Source: Rheinheimera lutimaris
Lineage (GTDB): Bacteria; Pseudomonadota; Gammaproteobacteria; Enterobacterales; Alteromonadaceae
DNA: 56,413 nucleotides
Reading direction: 5' to 3'
NCBI RefSeq assembly: GCF_013283795.1
Contig: NZ_JABSOD010000023.1
Coordinates: 1-56,413, forward strand
The position numbers and the translations under genes were made by a program. The notes below the pieces were generated by a model, which did no database searches, was not told where the DNA came from, and was given only the letters and a program-made list of their open reading frames with translations. This document shows, piece by piece, positions 25,893-36,211 of the stretch; position 1 is the first letter of the stretch; the number at the start of each line of letters is the position of its first letter.

Positions 25893-26444
25893 ATGACTCG
25901 TCAGAAAAAAACCCGCTCCGCCGGCCCGAATGGTTTACGCCATTTGTCAGCGGAAGATGCCCGCAAAACCCGCGAGCCCAAAGAGGAAACCAAGAAAAAG
26001 GGATCCGGCCTGAAGTCAGGTAACCGCAATAATGTAGTGGCAATAAAAACTGAGGCCGTAAAAGAGTCCGGTAAGAAAGACAAACGTATTGGCAGCAAAA
26101 CGCCGGTTTCGTTAACGCCGCAGGCTGAAAAACCACAACAGCCGCCGGTATTACTGCAGCCCAAAGCCAGTTTGGCTAAGGCCAAAGCCGCTGAGTTAAC
26201 GCCGCAGCAGGAACTGGCACTGATAGAAAACGACAGCTATCTGCAACAATTACTGGAGCGGGTAGAGCAAAACGAGGTCCTGACCGGTAAAGATGCCAAG
26301 TATTTTAATGCCAAAACCGCAAGGCTGGAGCAACTAATGGATATGCTGGGGCTGGGCGTTGACACGGACGATGCTGAGATTGATCCGCTGGCGGCATTTG
26401 AGAGTAAAGACTGGCGTAAAGATTTATTAGGTGACGAGGACTAA
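25893..26444 (+). CDS. yihI: Der GTPase-activating protein YihI
   Basis: This 183-residue protein has a very basic, disordered N-terminal half (TRQKKTRSAGPNGLRH, KTREPKEETKKKG) and the YihI signature DKRIGSKTPVSL. The acidic helical C-terminus (ALIENDSYLQQLLERVEQNE and LEQLMDMLGLG) is also typical. In E. coli YihI stimulates the Der (EngA) GTPase and so modulates 50S assembly. I chose the ATG at 25893; a GTG 27 nt upstream is in frame, but CAGGTAA before 25893 is the better ribosome site. It overlaps none of its neighbours and is followed after 2 nt by the DUF2489 gene. Confidence 0.9.
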   Translation: MTRQKKTRSAGPNGLRHLSAEDARKTREPKEETKKKGSGLKSGNRNNVVAIKTEAVKESGKKDKRIGSKTPVSLTPQAEKPQQPPVLLQPKASLAKAKAAELTPQQELALIENDSYLQQLLERVEQNEVLTGKDAKYFNAKTARLEQLMDMLGLGVDTDDAEIDPLAAFESKDWRKDLLGDED

Positions 26445-26446
26445 CA

Positions 26447-26902
26447 TTGAACAGCACAACTGTAATGTTACTGGTGGTGGCCGTAATTGTGGTAGCAGCA
26501 TTGGCATTTTATGCCGGTAGCTTATTATGGCAACTGCAGCAGCAAACTAAGTTGCAGCAACAGCAAAAAGCCGACAAAGAACAGTACTTACGCGACAGTA
26601 TAGTACTGATTTGCAAGGCCATGCTGGAGCAACAATGTGAACTGTCGGAAGGAGCACTGCGGTTGTGGGTGTTGCTGGATCATCTGGTACCGGAGCATAA
26701 ACCTGACCCGGTGCAAAGCTATCCCGGCCTGCACCAGATGTATCAGGTAGTTAAGGATATGCCGACACATAAAGCACGCAAACAGCAGGATAAAACGCTG
26801 ACACAGCAACAAGACAATGTCAGGTTACAGGCAGAGCAAGACTTAAAAGACTTTATTCTTGCCGATGCAGCTGCTTTGTTAGCTCGCTTCCGGCCGGCAT
26901 AA
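26447..26902 (+). CDS. DUF2489 family membrane-anchored protein
   Basis: This 151-residue protein has one N-terminal membrane helix (VMLLVVAVIVVAALAFYAG), then a Q-rich coiled segment and a helical cytoplasmic domain (YLRDSIVLICKAMLEQQCEL, SEGALRLWVLLDHL). It ends in DFILADAAALLARF. This arrangement fits the DUF2489 family, which is regularly found after yihI in gammaproteobacteria. The gene starts with TTG 2 nt after the yihI stop, so it is translationally coupled. The function is unknown. Confidence 0.78.
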   Translation: MNSTTVMLLVVAVIVVAALAFYAGSLLWQLQQQTKLQQQQKADKEQYLRDSIVLICKAMLEQQCELSEGALRLWVLLDHLVPEHKPDPVQSYPGLHQMYQVVKDMPTHKARKQQDKTLTQQQDNVRLQAEQDLKDFILADAAALLARFRPA

Positions 26903-26919
26903 CCGGCCGTTATAACGCC

Positions 26920-28203
26920 TTACTGCCGGTATATCTGGCCGGCTTTCATAACAAATCTCACCTCACCCATCCGGTTGATATCCTGCAGCGGATCGCCGGC
27001 TACTGCGATAATGTCGGCAATCTTACCCACTTTAATACTGCCCAGCTCGTTTTGGATGCCTAACAGCTTTGCCCCTTCAATGGTGGCGCTATGGATGGCC
27101 TCAAGTGCCGGCATACCGGCTTCTGTCATATAGACAAATTCACGCCAATTGTTGCCATGTTCAAATACGCCTGCATCGGTGCCAAAAGCTATTTTAACCC
27201 CTGCTTTATAAGCTTCAGCAAAAGTTTGCTGAATTCTGCCGCCGATAGTGGCCGCTTTTGGCCGCACCAACTCAGGGAAAAAACCGGCAATGGCTGATTT
27301 TTCCTCTGCCCATTTGCCGGCGCTGATGGTTGGCACAAAATAGGTGCCTTGCTTACGCATCATCGCCATGGTGGTTTTATCCATATAGGTGCCATGCTCA
27401 ATCGAATCAACGCCGGCTTTTATTGCCCGTTCCATGCCTTCTTTACCATGCGCATGTACCGCTACTTTCATGCCGTAATCTTTAGCTGTGCTGACAATAG
27501 CGGCCAGCTCTTCATCGGTAAATTGTGGGTTGCTGCCACTTTTCGCCACGCTGAGCACACCGCCGGTTGCGGTAATTTTTATCAGGTCTGAACCTTCTTT
27601 ATAACGTTGGCGTACCGCTTTGCGTGCATCGTCAGCACCGTTAATGACCCCTTCTTTCGGCCCCGGGTCCGCCATTAACGCAAACGCTATACCGTTAGTC
27701 GGGTCGGCATGACCGCCGGTGGTGGCAATAGATTTGCCGGCAGCAAAAATACGCGGGCCTTTGACATACCCTTTGGCAATGGCTTTTTTCAGCGCCGTGC
27801 TGATCTGGTGGTTGTCACCGAGCTCACGTACTGTGGTAAAACCGGCTAACAGCGTTTTCTCCGCAAAGGTGGCGCCGCGCAAGGCATAATCGGCCTCATT
27901 CATGGTAAAGCCTTCGCTATACACTGTCGGGCTGAACTGGGTATAAAAATGTGTATGCATATCCATCAGACCAGGCATCACAGTATGGCTGCTCAAATCA
28001 ATCAGGGTATCAGTTGCGGTTGCCGGGCGGAAGCCGGCTTCCACTGCGGTAATTTTATCTTGTTCTATTACAATGGTTTGATTAGTCAGAACTTTGTTAT
28101 CTTCTGCGGTAATCAACTTACCGGCGTGGATCAGGGTAGCAGCATGACCGGGTAAACCGGCCAGCAAGGAGCCAAGCAACAGCGCAACGGGCGTTTTTTT
28201 CAT
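26920..28203 (-). CDS. Secreted amidohydrolase family protein (imidazolonepropionase-like)
   Basis: This protein of about 427 residues has a Sec signal peptide ([21 protein letters not shown]), so it acts in the periplasm or outside. The metallo-dependent hydrolase fold is shown by [13 protein letters not shown] (metal HxH), [12 protein letters not shown] (possible bridging Lys), [12 protein letters not shown] and SIEHGTYMD (metal His), and [13 protein letters not shown] (catalytic Asp). The C-terminal [20 protein letters not shown] strand is typical of the family. Related secreted enzymes cleave Xaa-Pro or Xaa-Arg dipeptides or lactams, so a peptidase-like role is plausible. I chose the internal ATG at 28203 because AAAAGG lies before it; the frame opens at 28224. 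Confidence 0.85.
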   Translation of the reverse strand: MKKTPVALLLGSLLAGLPGHAATLIHAGKLITAEDNKVLTNQTIVIEQDKITAVEAGFRPATATDTLIDLSSHTVMPGLMDMHTHFYTQFSPTVYSEGFTMNEADYALRGATFAEKTLLAGFTTVRELGDNHQISTALKKAIAKGYVKGPRIFAAGKSIATTGGHADPTNGIAFALMADPGPKEGVINGADDARKAVRQRYKEGSDLIKITATGGVLSVAKSGSNPQFTDEELAAIVSTAKDYGMKVAVHAHGKEGMERAIKAGVDSIEHGTYMDKTTMAMMRKQGTYFVPTISAGKWAEEKSAIAGFFPELVRPKAATIGGRIQQTFAEAYKAGVKIAFGTDAGVFEHGNNWREFVYMTEAGMPALEAIHSATIEGAKLLGIQNELGSIKVGKIADIIAVAGDPLQDINRMGEVRFVMKAGQIYRQ

Positions 28204-28327
28204 TTTATTTAAGCCTTTTGACATTGTGGGTAGTTAAACAGTGATAACAGAGCTGTGGTATACAACAAGCTGCTTGAGACAAAGTGCCGGTTTTTACCGA
28301 CCATTCTTTGGTGCCGCCTGCTGGTTG

Positions 28328-28870
28328 CTACACTATGGCGAAGCTAAACGGATAACCGGCACTTTTCAGCTGATAGTGCTCCCGGCCATCGCACCATATA
28401 GCATTGGTTTGCTCAGCCAACTGATAATAGACATTCCGGCTTAGTTTCGCCTGTAAACCACGCCAAAGCTGTAAATAAGGCAACAACTGCTGCTGTGGAT
28501 CTTGCTGCAGTAACAACGGGTAAGCAGGACTGACAACCAATTGTTGCTGTAAATTAGTACTAAGCACCAGGGCCTGGCCGGTATCGGTTGGCTGCCAGTG
28601 CCAGTCGGTAATTAACAGCGGCGCATCAGCCACGCTAATGCGCACCTTTTCTACCGGCGTTTGCAGAAAATACTCCTGCTGCTGTCGCACCAGTACAGAG
28701 GCGAATAACTTTACCAATGCCGGCCGTTGGATCAGGCTGTCTTGATAAAACCAACGGCCTTCGGCGTCGATATGAATGGCGATGTCACCACAAAATTCCG
28801 GTTGCCAGCTCTCTACCGGCGGCATATCTGCTTGCTGCAATTGTTGCTGTAACGAAGCTAAATTAATCAT
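28328..28870 (-). CDS. DUF1285 domain protein
   Basis: This 180-residue cytoplasmic protein matches the DUF1285 pattern: PPVESWQPEFCGDIAIHIDAEGRW, then FYQDSLIQRPALVKLFASVL, then EYFLQTPVEKVRISVADAPL. Structures of the family show a two-domain beta-rich fold of unknown function. It stands alone, upstream of the tRNA-His gene in the same direction of transcription, with about 90 nt between them. Read-through from the tRNA promoter is possible. Confidence 0.82.
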   Translation of the reverse strand: MINLASLQQQLQQADMPPVESWQPEFCGDIAIHIDAEGRWFYQDSLIQRPALVKLFASVLVRQQQEYFLQTPVEKVRISVADAPLLITDWHWQPTDTGQALVLSTNLQQQLVVSPAYPLLLQQDPQQQLLPYLQLWRGLQAKLSRNVYYQLAEQTNAIWCDGREHYQLKSAGYPFSFAIV

Positions 28871-28958
28871 GCAGGGGGTTCAAAGCTAAGATAAATGCTA
28901 ACAGTTTAGCAAAAGTGAGTGCTGTAGTGGTATGCCATGTTGGCCGGCGGAATTAAAG

Positions 28959-29035
28959 TGGGGTGACTGATGGGGCTCGAACCCACGACAACCGGAATCA
29001 CAATCCGGGGCTCTACCAACTGAGCTACAATCACC
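28959..29035 (-). tRNA. tRNA-His (GTG)
   Basis: The minus strand folds into a full cloverleaf. The acceptor GTGATTG/CAGTCAC contains one G-T pair. A TAGCTCAGTTGGTAGAG D arm, an anticodon loop TTGTGAT (anticodon GTG, 28999-29001) and a GTGGGTTCGAGCCCCAT T arm follow. The extra G at position -1 (29035) and discriminator C, both specific to tRNA-His, are present, and CCA is encoded (28959-28961). Confidence 0.97.
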
Positions 29036-29193
29036 ACAGAGAGGCGTATATTTTAGCGTTTTTTTCCGCTGCTACCAAGCTTTTTCCGGCATCAGAAGTT
29101 AACAATTTGTGCCATGCTCCGCGCCTGGCCAGCTGTTTTCTATGCTATTATTTGCGCTGTTTGCCAGATCCAGACCAAAAAAAGGACGACACT

Positions 29194-30018
29194 ATGGAAG
29201 AAATTACTAAGTTATTTCAGGAAAACCACGAGGTACTCCTCGGTTACCTGCTGCAAATCGTCGCTGCCATCGTTATTTTTTATATTGGTCGCTTTATCGC
29301 CAAAGGCGTGCGGCGCTTTCTCGATAAGTCGCTGTTATCACGCGGCGTAGATAAGGCCGTGGTGTCTTTTGTTACAAGTATTGTGTATGTGGTTATTCTG
29401 ATTGCGACTGCCTTAATGGCGTTGTCGCAAATTGGTGTGCAAACCACCTCGTTTATTGCCATCCTCGGTGCCGCTGGTTTGGCAATAGGTTTGGCATTAC
29501 AGGGCTCTTTAGCCAATTTTGCCTCCGGTATTTTAATTATTCTGTTCCGGCCGTTTAAATCCGGCGATTTTATTGATGCCGGTGGTATTACCGGTACTGT
29601 GGATAAAATTGAAATATTCCAAACCATTATGAAAACACCGGATAACAAGCTGGTGATAGTACCCAATGCTCAGGTTACCGGCAGCGCTATTACCAATTAT
29701 TCCGCTGAACCCATCCGTCGCGTTGATTTGTTAATCGGTATCAGTTACGACGCCGACTTGCGTAAAGCGAAACAAATTCTTACTGATATTATTAAACAGG
29801 ATGCCCGGGTATTGGCCGATCCTGCACCGGTTATCGCAGTAGCTGCCCTGGCAGATTCATCGGTAAACATCCATGTCCGGCCCTGGGTTAACTCTGCGGA
29901 CTACTGGGGTGTGTACTGGGACACGCTGGAAAAAGTAAAACTGACTTTTGATGAACAGGGTATCGGCATTCCGTTTCCGCAAATGGATGTGCATATTAAG
30001 CAAGACAAGCAGGAGTAA
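29194..30018 (+). CDS. mscS: Small-conductance mechanosensitive channel, MscS family
   Basis: This 274-residue inner-membrane channel protects against hypo-osmotic shock. Three membrane helices are seen (about 17-38, 58-80 and 85-115). The pore-lining third helix AGLAIGLALQGSLANFASGI has the glycine/alanine packing of MscS. The beta domain (FRPFKSGDFIDAGGITGTV, IPFPQMDVHI near the end) follows. E. coli MscS has 286 residues. The ATG at 29194 follows AAAGGAC; the frame runs open upstream through the antisense of tRNA-His, which is not coding. The DUF481 gene starts 2 nt after its stop, indicating cotranscription. Confidence 0.93.
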   Translation: MEEITKLFQENHEVLLGYLLQIVAAIVIFYIGRFIAKGVRRFLDKSLLSRGVDKAVVSFVTSIVYVVILIATALMALSQIGVQTTSFIAILGAAGLAIGLALQGSLANFASGILIILFRPFKSGDFIDAGGITGTVDKIEIFQTIMKTPDNKLVIVPNAQVTGSAITNYSAEPIRRVDLLIGISYDADLRKAKQILTDIIKQDARVLADPAPVIAVAALADSSVNIHVRPWVNSADYWGVYWDTLEKVKLTFDEQGIGIPFPQMDVHIKQDKQE

Positions 30019-30020
30019 AC

Positions 30021-30749
30021 ATGAAGTATTCTTTTTTGGCGGCTGCTCTGGCCGTCAGCGCCTTTAATGTCATGGCAGATGATAACAGTGACAAAGTATG
30101 GACCACCTCAGCCGAGCTGGGTGCCATTACCACATCAGGTAACACAGTGGGTACCTCTGTCACCGGTAAAATAGATGCCAAACAAGAGCTGCAGCAATGG
30201 AGCAACCAGTATGTTTTCAGCGCATTTTTTAAAGAAGATGAAAACGACGACGGCGTGACCGAACGGTCGGCAGAACGTTATCTGATTTCAGCCAAAGCGG
30301 CTTATAAACTGGATAATGAGTTTGATAAGTTATTTGTGTTTGGTTCTTACACCGATGACAAATTCGGCGCTTACCTCAAGTACACCACCTTAGCTGTAGG
30401 TTATGGCACCCGGCTGTATAACGTCGAAGATAAGTCGCTGGATGTCGAAATTGGTCCGGGTTATTTCAATGGCGAACGTTCCACCGGTGAAACAGAAAAC
30501 GGTATGATCGTACGTGGTGCAGCAGCGTTTAACTGGACAATCAGCGAGTCAGCCAGTTTTGCCCAGACATTAAGCGTTGAGTACGGTGAAGACAACACCC
30601 GTACTATTGCCGAGACTTCATTGCTGGCCAAAATTAACGGTTCGTTGCAAATGAAAGCGGCCTTTTTGGTGCAGAACGACTCTGATGTACCGGTCGATAA
30701 AAAGAAAACCGATACACAAACGTCTCTTACCTTGGTGTACTCATTCTGA
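30021..30749 (+). CDS. DUF481 (YdiY-like) outer-membrane beta-barrel protein
   Basis: This 242-residue protein has a signal peptide (YSFLAAALAVSAFNVMA) and a barrel-like series of alternating amphipathic strands: WTTSAELGAITTSGNTVGTS at the front, then AKAAYKL, FVFGSYTDDKFGAYL and the final TQTSLTLVYSF with a terminal Phe. This is the DUF481/YdiY pattern. DUF481 proteins respond to acid or salt in some bacteria, but their substrate is unknown. It is coupled to the mechanosensitive channel gene by a 2-nt gap, which suggests a shared osmotic or envelope role (inferred). A clear terminator follows. Confidence 0.88.
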   Translation: MKYSFLAAALAVSAFNVMADDNSDKVWTTSAELGAITTSGNTVGTSVTGKIDAKQELQQWSNQYVFSAFFKEDENDDGVTERSAERYLISAKAAYKLDNEFDKLFVFGSYTDDKFGAYLKYTTLAVGYGTRLYNVEDKSLDVEIGPGYFNGERSTGETENGMIVRGAAAFNWTISESASFAQTLSVEYGEDNTRTIAETSLLAKINGSLQMKAAFLVQNDSDVPVDKKKTDTQTSLTLVYSF

Positions 30750-30756
30750 TGAATAC

Positions 30757-30780
30757 GGGCCCGCTTTATGCGGGCCCTTT
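30757..30780 (+). terminator. Terminator of the mscS-DUF481 operon
   Basis: An 8-bp perfect GC stem GGGCCCGC/GCGGGCCC with a TTTAT loop is followed by TTTACT, 7 nt after the stop codon. Confidence 0.8.
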
Positions 30781-30878
30781 ACTATCAACAGTTTGATCTA
30801 CCGTCATTTTGTATCACCGCCGAATAATTGCGCTATGCTTGCTGTAACAGATAAATTATCAGTTCCCAAGCAGGTGTA

Positions 30879-31877
30879 ATGATCGTAAATAAGCAACAGC
30901 ATAAACCATCCGTACTACACCGGCCCTGGTTTGGCGCTGCCATGTACCTTGTATTTGGTCTGCTGTGGATCAGCGGCAGTGACAGGTTATTAGCAGTGCT
31001 GATAAGCGACGCCGCCACACTGACACAATATCAGAGCTACAAGGGCTATTTTTATGTCAGCCTGACGGCTGCAATCGCGTGGTTTTTACTCAATCAAAAA
31101 CAACTTTACGCCAAGTCACTGCGTGTTTCTGAACGGGCATTAAGTGATACCTTTGACTACGCCGCTGCCGGCATTGCCCATGTCTCATTACAAGGTGCTC
31201 TGTTACACGTAAATCGGGCTTTTTGTCAGATGTTAGGTTACAGCTACGCTGAGCTGACAAAACTGACTTTTCAGCAGCTAACGCACCCACTCGATTTAGA
31301 AAAAGATCTTGAATCATTACAGCGTGTTATTAACGGCGAGACTGAAGAGTATACATTGGAAAAACGTTATCTGCGCAAAGACGGAAGTACACTGTGGACC
31401 AGATTATCGGTGGCTATTGTCCGCACTAACGAAACTGCCTATTTCATTTCCGTGATCCATGATATCAGCGAGCAACGCGCCACACGGCAAAAACTGGCAG
31501 AAAGCGAATTGCGCTTTCGCACCCTGCTGGACAACACGCCGCAAATCGCTATCCAGGGCTACAATGCCGACGGCACAACCATATTTTGGAACAAAGCCAG
31601 CGAGCTCATTTATGGCTACAGTAAAGCAGAAGCGCTTGGCAGTAATCTGCTTGATCTGATTATTCCCCCGGCGATGCATAAAGCTGTGGGTACCGCCATG
31701 GCGCAAATGGCGGCTACGGGTGTCGCTATCCCCTCCGAAGAGCTGCTGTTGCAGCGCAAAGACGGCAGTATGGTTGCAGTTTTTTCCGGCCATGCGGTAG
31801 TGCAGCTGGCAGACGGTGAACCACAAATATACTGTATTGATGTTGATTTAACCGCGGGCAAGCAACAAACTAACTGA
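30879..31877 (+). CDS. Membrane PAS-PAS sensor without output domain
   Basis: This 332-residue protein has two membrane helices ([20 protein letters not shown] at about 22-41 and [14 protein letters not shown] at about 57-70). A PAS domain with its PAC motif follows ([20 protein letters not shown] to [12 protein letters not shown], about 90-205), then a second PAS ([20 protein letters not shown] to [12 protein letters not shown], about 215-328). The N-terminal pattern is common in proteins that continue into GGDEF or kinase domains. Here the protein stops right after the second PAC, and no such domain follows in any frame because sbcC converges with a short overlap. It may be a truncated sensor or act by protein contact. 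Confidence 0.8.
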   Translation: MIVNKQQHKPSVLHRPWFGAAMYLVFGLLWISGSDRLLAVLISDAATLTQYQSYKGYFYVSLTAAIAWFLLNQKQLYAKSLRVSERALSDTFDYAAAGIAHVSLQGALLHVNRAFCQMLGYSYAELTKLTFQQLTHPLDLEKDLESLQRVINGETEEYTLEKRYLRKDGSTLWTRLSVAIVRTNETAYFISVIHDISEQRATRQKLAESELRFRTLLDNTPQIAIQGYNADGTTIFWNKASELIYGYSKAEALGSNLLDLIIPPAMHKAVGTAMAQMAATGVAIPSEELLLQRKDGSMVAVFSGHAVVQLADGEPQIYCIDVDLTAGKQQTN

Positions 31878-34854
31878 CAATCCGGATTTGGCTGTACCCC
31901 AGGCCCTGCTGCTTTTCTACTTTAATTTGCAGCGGGATCCGCTCTTTTAACGCTTCTACGTGACTGATAATGCCAATCATCTTGCCGTTGGCGTGCAGGT
32001 TATCCAATGCATTAAGTGCACTGTCGAGCGTATCCGCATCCAGGGTGCCAAAACCTTCATCCAAAAACAGCGAATCTATACGGGTTTTGTTGCTGACTAA
32101 ATCTGACAGCGCCAGAGCTAAGGCCAAACTGACCAAAAAACTCTCTCCGCCGGACAAGGTCTTGGTATCACGCAGGCTGTCCGCTTGCCAGGTATCCAGC
32201 ACCACTAATTCCAGTTCAGTCTCACTATGCCGCGCCAGCTGATAGCGGTTGTGTAGCAGCGCCAGCTGACGATTCGCCAACACAATAAGTTGTTGCAGAG
32301 TCAGCCCCTGGGCAAAGCGGCGGTATTTGGCGCCATCGGCCGAGCCAATCAGGCTGTTTAACCGCTGCCAGTGCTCATATTGCTGTTGTTGAGCGGCAAT
32401 CAGCTGCAACAGCTGTTGCTGTGTATCACGCCGTTCAGCATTACTGCTGAGTTGCTGCTGCAGCCGGCCCTGCTGCTCTGTCAGCCGCTGCACATCCTGC
32501 TCCTGCTGTTGCAATGTATCACTCAGCTCTGCTGCCGTCAGCGGCGTTTGCTGCTGTTGCGCCAACAGGTCGCGTCGTTGCTGCCAATCTGTCAGCAGTC
32601 GCCGGGCTGCCACCTCAGCTTGCTGCAGGCGTTGCTGCAGCTGTTGTAAGCTGCTTAGCTGTACATCAGTTAACAGGGCCGCTTTAAAATCCGCTTCGCT
32701 GGCAAAACTGCTGCCGGCCAACGCTTGCTGCCATTGTTGCTCTGCCTGGTGTAGTTGCGCCGCAAGTTGCTGTTGCTGACGCGCCAACACCTGCTGTTGC
32801 CCCTGCCATTGCTGCACTTGTTGTTGTAATTGCTGTAAGCCGGCCGTCAGCTCTGCCGGCGTTATAGCCGCAGCGGGCACTGCAGGTTCCGGTTGTTGCA
32901 TCGCCTGCCACTGCTGCTGCCAATCGCTGTATTGGCTGTTCAGCTCTGCTTGTTGTTCGTCTAAGCGCTGGCTTTGCTGGTGCGCCAGTTGCAAACGGTG
33001 TTGCAGTGCAGCCTGCTGCCGCTCTGTGTCCTGCACTTGTTGTTTTACCTGCAGCAACTGCTGTTGTGCCAGTTCCAACTGATGAAGTTTCTGCCCGGCG
33101 TTATCGAGCTCTGTCAGCAGAATCTGTAACGACTCTGCAATGCTGTCTGCTGTGCTACCGGGCGCTGCGCGTTCAATATCGGTATGCAGTGCGGTCAAAT
33201 CCGCACTAAGCTGCGTTATTTGCTGCTGCAACTGCTGTATCTCTGCCTGCAACGCGGCGTCTGTTTTATTTAACTGATCGCCGCGCAACCGTGTTTGCTC
33301 CAGCTCTGCCTCCCGTGCCTGTAACTCCTGTTCAGTCGTGCTGCTACTAAGCTGTTGATAAGCACTCACTGCCGGGTGTTCAGTGGCGCCGCACAGCGGG
33401 CAGGGTTGCTCTGGCTGCAAGCGGTCACGATGCGCAGACAACTGCATTATCAGTTGTTGCTGCTGCAGTAACTGCTTTTTGTCGCGGATCTGCTCTTGTA
33501 ATACCTGATACTGCCGGCGCAATGCCGCCAGCTCTGTCTGCACCGGCTGTAGTGCCTGCTGTGCGCTACTGAGCTGCTGTTTTAACACCTCACATTGTTG
33601 CTGCCATTTGTGCTGTTGCTGCAACTGCTGTTGCACCTGCTGCAAACGGTATTGCTGCTCACGACGTTGTTGCTGTTGCTGGCGCAATTGCTCAAAGGCT
33701 ACACCATCTAACTGCGTCGCCAGTTGTTGCGCCGTGGCGCTAAGCTCGCTCTGTTGTGCTGTTAACACTGTCTGTTGCTGCACATCTTGTTGCTGCTGAG
33801 TGTGTAACTGCTGCATCTGCTGCCGGTTGGCCTGCTGCAGCCGTTGCAAAGACTGCGTGCCCTGCCACAGCATATCAGCCTGCCGCTTGATTGCCTGTGA
33901 CAGCTGCGTTGTCAGGCTTTGCTGTTCCTGCCGGCACTGCTGCTCTTGCTGTTGCAATGCTTGCATGGCGCTGTGCAGCGGGGCCAGCTTACTGGCAGGC
34001 TGATAAGCGCTCAGCCTGGCCAACTGTGGCTGGTGGGCGGCTGTATCGGCCAGCGCCTGCTGTAATTCCTGCTCTGCGCGCTGTAGCTCTTGCTCTGCAC
34101 TACTCAGATATTCGCGCCACTGCAGCAACTTGCGCTGCTCTGTCACAGCCTGCTGCTGTTGCATCAGTGCAGTTTTTAAACCTGCCAGCTCTGCGGCTAA
34201 CGTTTGTTGCTGTTCCTCGCTAAGCAACTCTACTGCACCAGCTCTGGCTTGCAGCAATTCCAACTGGCCTTTTTGCTCACGGCAATCAACAAACACCTGT
34301 GCTGAAATACGGCCATAGATGTCAGTGCCGGTAAGCTCTTCCAGCAATTCTGCACGCTCGTTGGCATCGGCATTTAAAAACGCAGCAAAACCACCCTGCG
34401 CCAGCAGCATTGATTTGGTAAAACGGCCAAAATCCAATCCGGTAATCTCAGTAACCAGCCGCAGCTTGTCGCTGGTTTTCTCTGCCAAAATAGTGCCGTC
34501 CAGCCTGGCCAGTTCGGTTTTTGCCGCCTGCAGGTTGCCGTCACTCTGCCCTCTGGCACGGCGCTGGCTCCAAAATGCACGGTAACCGACACCAGCTACT
34601 TCAAATTCGACTTCCGCCAAACATTCACTGGTATGCCGTGTCATCAGTTCATTACTGGTGGGTGAGGTTTTTAAACGCGGGGTTTGGTGATACAACGCCA
34701 GGCAAATAGCATCAAGAATGGTGGTTTTGCCGGCACCGGTCGGCCCGGTAATAGCAAATATATTACTTTGACTAAACGGCGCCTGACGAAAATCAATCTG
34801 CCACTCGCCGCGCAGTGAGTTCAGGTTTTGCAGCCGTACCGACAAAATTTTCAT
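31870..34854 (-). CDS. sbcC: SbcCD nuclease, ATPase subunit SbcC
   Basis: SbcC is the SMC/Rad50-like subunit of the SbcCD nuclease, which cleaves hairpins and DNA ends. The 994-residue protein starts [18 protein letters not shown] and has Walker [21 protein letters not shown]. Two very long glutamine-rich coiled coils surround the zinc hook CPLC (about 484-487). The ABC signature [19 protein letters not shown] and Walker [12 protein letters not shown] lie near the C-terminus. I chose the ATG at 34854 because it overlaps the sbcD stop as ATGA; the frame opens 99 nt further upstream. The coiled coils contain many QQQQ tracts, so the DNA is rich in CTG/CAG runs. Confidence 0.95.
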   Translation of the reverse strand: MKILSVRLQNLNSLRGEWQIDFRQAPFSQSNIFAITGPTGAGKTTILDAICLALYHQTPRLKTSPTSNELMTRHTSECLAEVEFEVAGVGYRAFWSQRRARGQSDGNLQAAKTELARLDGTILAEKTSDKLRLVTEITGLDFGRFTKSMLLAQGGFAAFLNADANERAELLEELTGTDIYGRISAQVFVDCREQKGQLELLQARAGAVELLSEEQQQTLAAELAGLKTALMQQQQAVTEQRKLLQWREYLSSAEQELQRAEQELQQALADTAAHQPQLARLSAYQPASKLAPLHSAMQALQQQEQQCRQEQQSLTTQLSQAIKRQADMLWQGTQSLQRLQQANRQQMQQLHTQQQQDVQQQTVLTAQQSELSATAQQLATQLDGVAFEQLRQQQQQRREQQYRLQQVQQQLQQQHKWQQQCEVLKQQLSSAQQALQPVQTELAALRRQYQVLQEQIRDKKQLLQQQQLIMQLSAHRDRLQPEQPCPLCGATEHPAVSAYQQLSSSTTEQELQAREAELEQTRLRGDQLNKTDAALQAEIQQLQQQITQLSADLTALHTDIERAAPGSTADSIAESLQILLTELDNAGQKLHQLELAQQQLLQVKQQVQDTERQQAALQHRLQLAHQQSQRLDEQQAELNSQYSDWQQQWQAMQQPEPAVPAAAITPAELTAGLQQLQQQVQQWQGQQQVLARQQQQLAAQLHQAEQQWQQALAGSSFASEADFKAALLTDVQLSSLQQLQQRLQQAEVAARRLLTDWQQRRDLLAQQQQTPLTAAELSDTLQQQEQDVQRLTEQQGRLQQQLSSNAERRDTQQQLLQLIAAQQQQYEHWQRLNSLIGSADGAKYRRFAQGLTLQQLIVLANRQLALLHNRYQLARHSETELELVVLDTWQADSLRDTKTLSGGESFLVSLALALALSDLVSNKTRIDSLFLDEGFGTLDADTLDSALNALDNLHANGKMIGIISHVEALKERIPLQIKVEKQQGLGYSQIRIVS

Positions 34855-36068
34855 TGCGCCTCCTGCACCTTTTCCAGCACCTGCTGATGCAGGCCGGTTA
34901 ACTGCTGCTGTTGTTCCGCACTCAGCGATTCCGTCTCCAGCCGCGCCTGCCACACTTCAGTGGCGGATAACTCGGCCAGGCTTTGTTGTGCAGCTACCGT
35001 TAAACCGGCCGCCTGGCTACTGCGTTGCCGGCGCAGCCGCAGCAGTTCTACCGGCAAGTCTTGTAGTAACTGCTCTACCCTTTGTTGTAAGTCAGAAAGA
35101 TAGGCATCGGTTTCGCTGATCACTAACTCTAACCACAAGCGTTCACCCGCTGCTAACTCAGCAACCGCCTGCTGTACCTTTGCCGTTAGACCGGCCAGGT
35201 CGGTTTTAATACTGCGCAGCGGCTGAAAACACGGAATAGCCAGACTGGTCACACTTTTATTACCCGCGCTGAACTGCAGTAACCAGGCCTGCTTTTGTTG
35301 GCCTGCTTCATCGAAACTCAGCGCTATAGGTGAGCCGCTGTAGCGAATGTCCGTGCCGGCTTTTAATTGCTGACTTTGATGGATATGCCCCAGCGCGATA
35401 TAGTCTGCAGCGGGAAACGCATCTGCCGGAAAGGCCTCAAGGGTACCAATATAAATATCACGTACCGACTCAGACCGGCTCACGCCCAGTGTGGTAAGGT
35501 GGCCGGTCATAATAATCGGCAGTTGTTGTTGATGCTGTGCATTATATTGCTGCGCCAGCGCATACAATTGCTGATAATGTTCTGCTATCGCTTGTTGCAG
35601 GCTGCGTTGCTTATCAGCAGCACTTTGTCCGCCCTGGCTTTGCAGTAGATCCCGCGCGCGTAAAAACGGTACTGCGCACAACAGCGCCGCCGGTTGTTGT
35701 TGTCTGTCTTTTAGCAACACCAGTTGCTCTGCCAGTTCAGCGCTGCCGCCGGCAAATACCTGCGTATTAAGGTACTGCAACAGGTTTTTGCTTTCGTTCA
35801 GTACCGCCGCAGCATCATGGTTACCGGCTAAGATCACTAACTGACAGCGACTGCGTTGCAAGGCGCCGATAAAGCGGTTGTACAGCTCCCGCGCATAGCT
35901 GGGCGGGGTGGCGGTGTCAAAAATATCGCCGGCAACAATAATGGCGTCAATTTGCAGCTCATCTACCTGTGTGATCAACCAGTGCAAAAATGCCTGATGC
36001 TCAGCAGCACGGCTACGGCCGATAAAGTGCTGGCCCAAATGCCAGTCTGAAGTGTGCAAAATGCGCAT
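34851..36068 (-). CDS. sbcD: SbcCD nuclease, exonuclease subunit SbcD
   Basis: SbcD is the Mre11-like metallo-phosphoesterase of the SbcCD complex (405 residues). The phosphodiesterase motifs are in order: [51 protein letters not shown] and [10 protein letters not shown]. The Q-rich C-terminal helical part should contact the base of the SbcC coiled coil. Its stop overlaps the sbcC start by 4 nt, so the two are translationally coupled, as expected for a stoichiometric complex. Confidence 0.95.
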   Translation of the reverse strand: MRILHTSDWHLGQHFIGRSRAAEHQAFLHWLITQVDELQIDAIIVAGDIFDTATPPSYARELYNRFIGALQRSRCQLVILAGNHDAAAVLNESKNLLQYLNTQVFAGGSAELAEQLVLLKDRQQQPAALLCAVPFLRARDLLQSQGGQSAADKQRSLQQAIAEHYQQLYALAQQYNAQHQQQLPIIMTGHLTTLGVSRSESVRDIYIGTLEAFPADAFPAADYIALGHIHQSQQLKAGTDIRYSGSPIALSFDEAGQQKQAWLLQFSAGNKSVTSLAIPCFQPLRSIKTDLAGLTAKVQQAVAELAAGERLWLELVISETDAYLSDLQQRVEQLLQDLPVELLRLRRQRSSQAAGLTVAAQQSLAELSATEVWQARLETESLSAEQQQQLTGLHQQVLEKVQEAQ

Positions 36069-36129
36069 AATAAAAACACCACTGCAATCAGTGGCCAGAG
36101 CATACCGGATAGTGCAACAGACAGCAAAA

Positions 36130-36160
36130 CGCCGATCCGGCGGTGAAGCACAGATCGGCG
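36130..36160 (-). terminator. Terminator after the BON-domain gene
   Basis: An 8-bp stem CGCCGATC/GATCGGCG with a 15-nt loop lies between sbcD and the BON-domain gene. On the minus strand it is followed by TTTT. It would separate the sigma-54-driven BON transcript from sbcDC. Confidence 0.55.
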
Positions 36161-36211
36161 TTTATTTTACTCAACGCGGCGCAGGCCGCTATTGTTGCTC
36201 ATTGCACCTTA

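Noticed and set aside
28963..29193. N-terminal extension of the MscS-like protein
   Set aside because: The open frame runs through the antisense of tRNA-His. The family start and the AAAGGAC ribosome site are at 29194.
32371..34003. Long Cys- and Leu-rich ORFs antisense to sbcC
   Set aside because: They are the antisense reading of CAG/CTG-rich glutamine codons. They have no ribosome sites and no protein-like composition.
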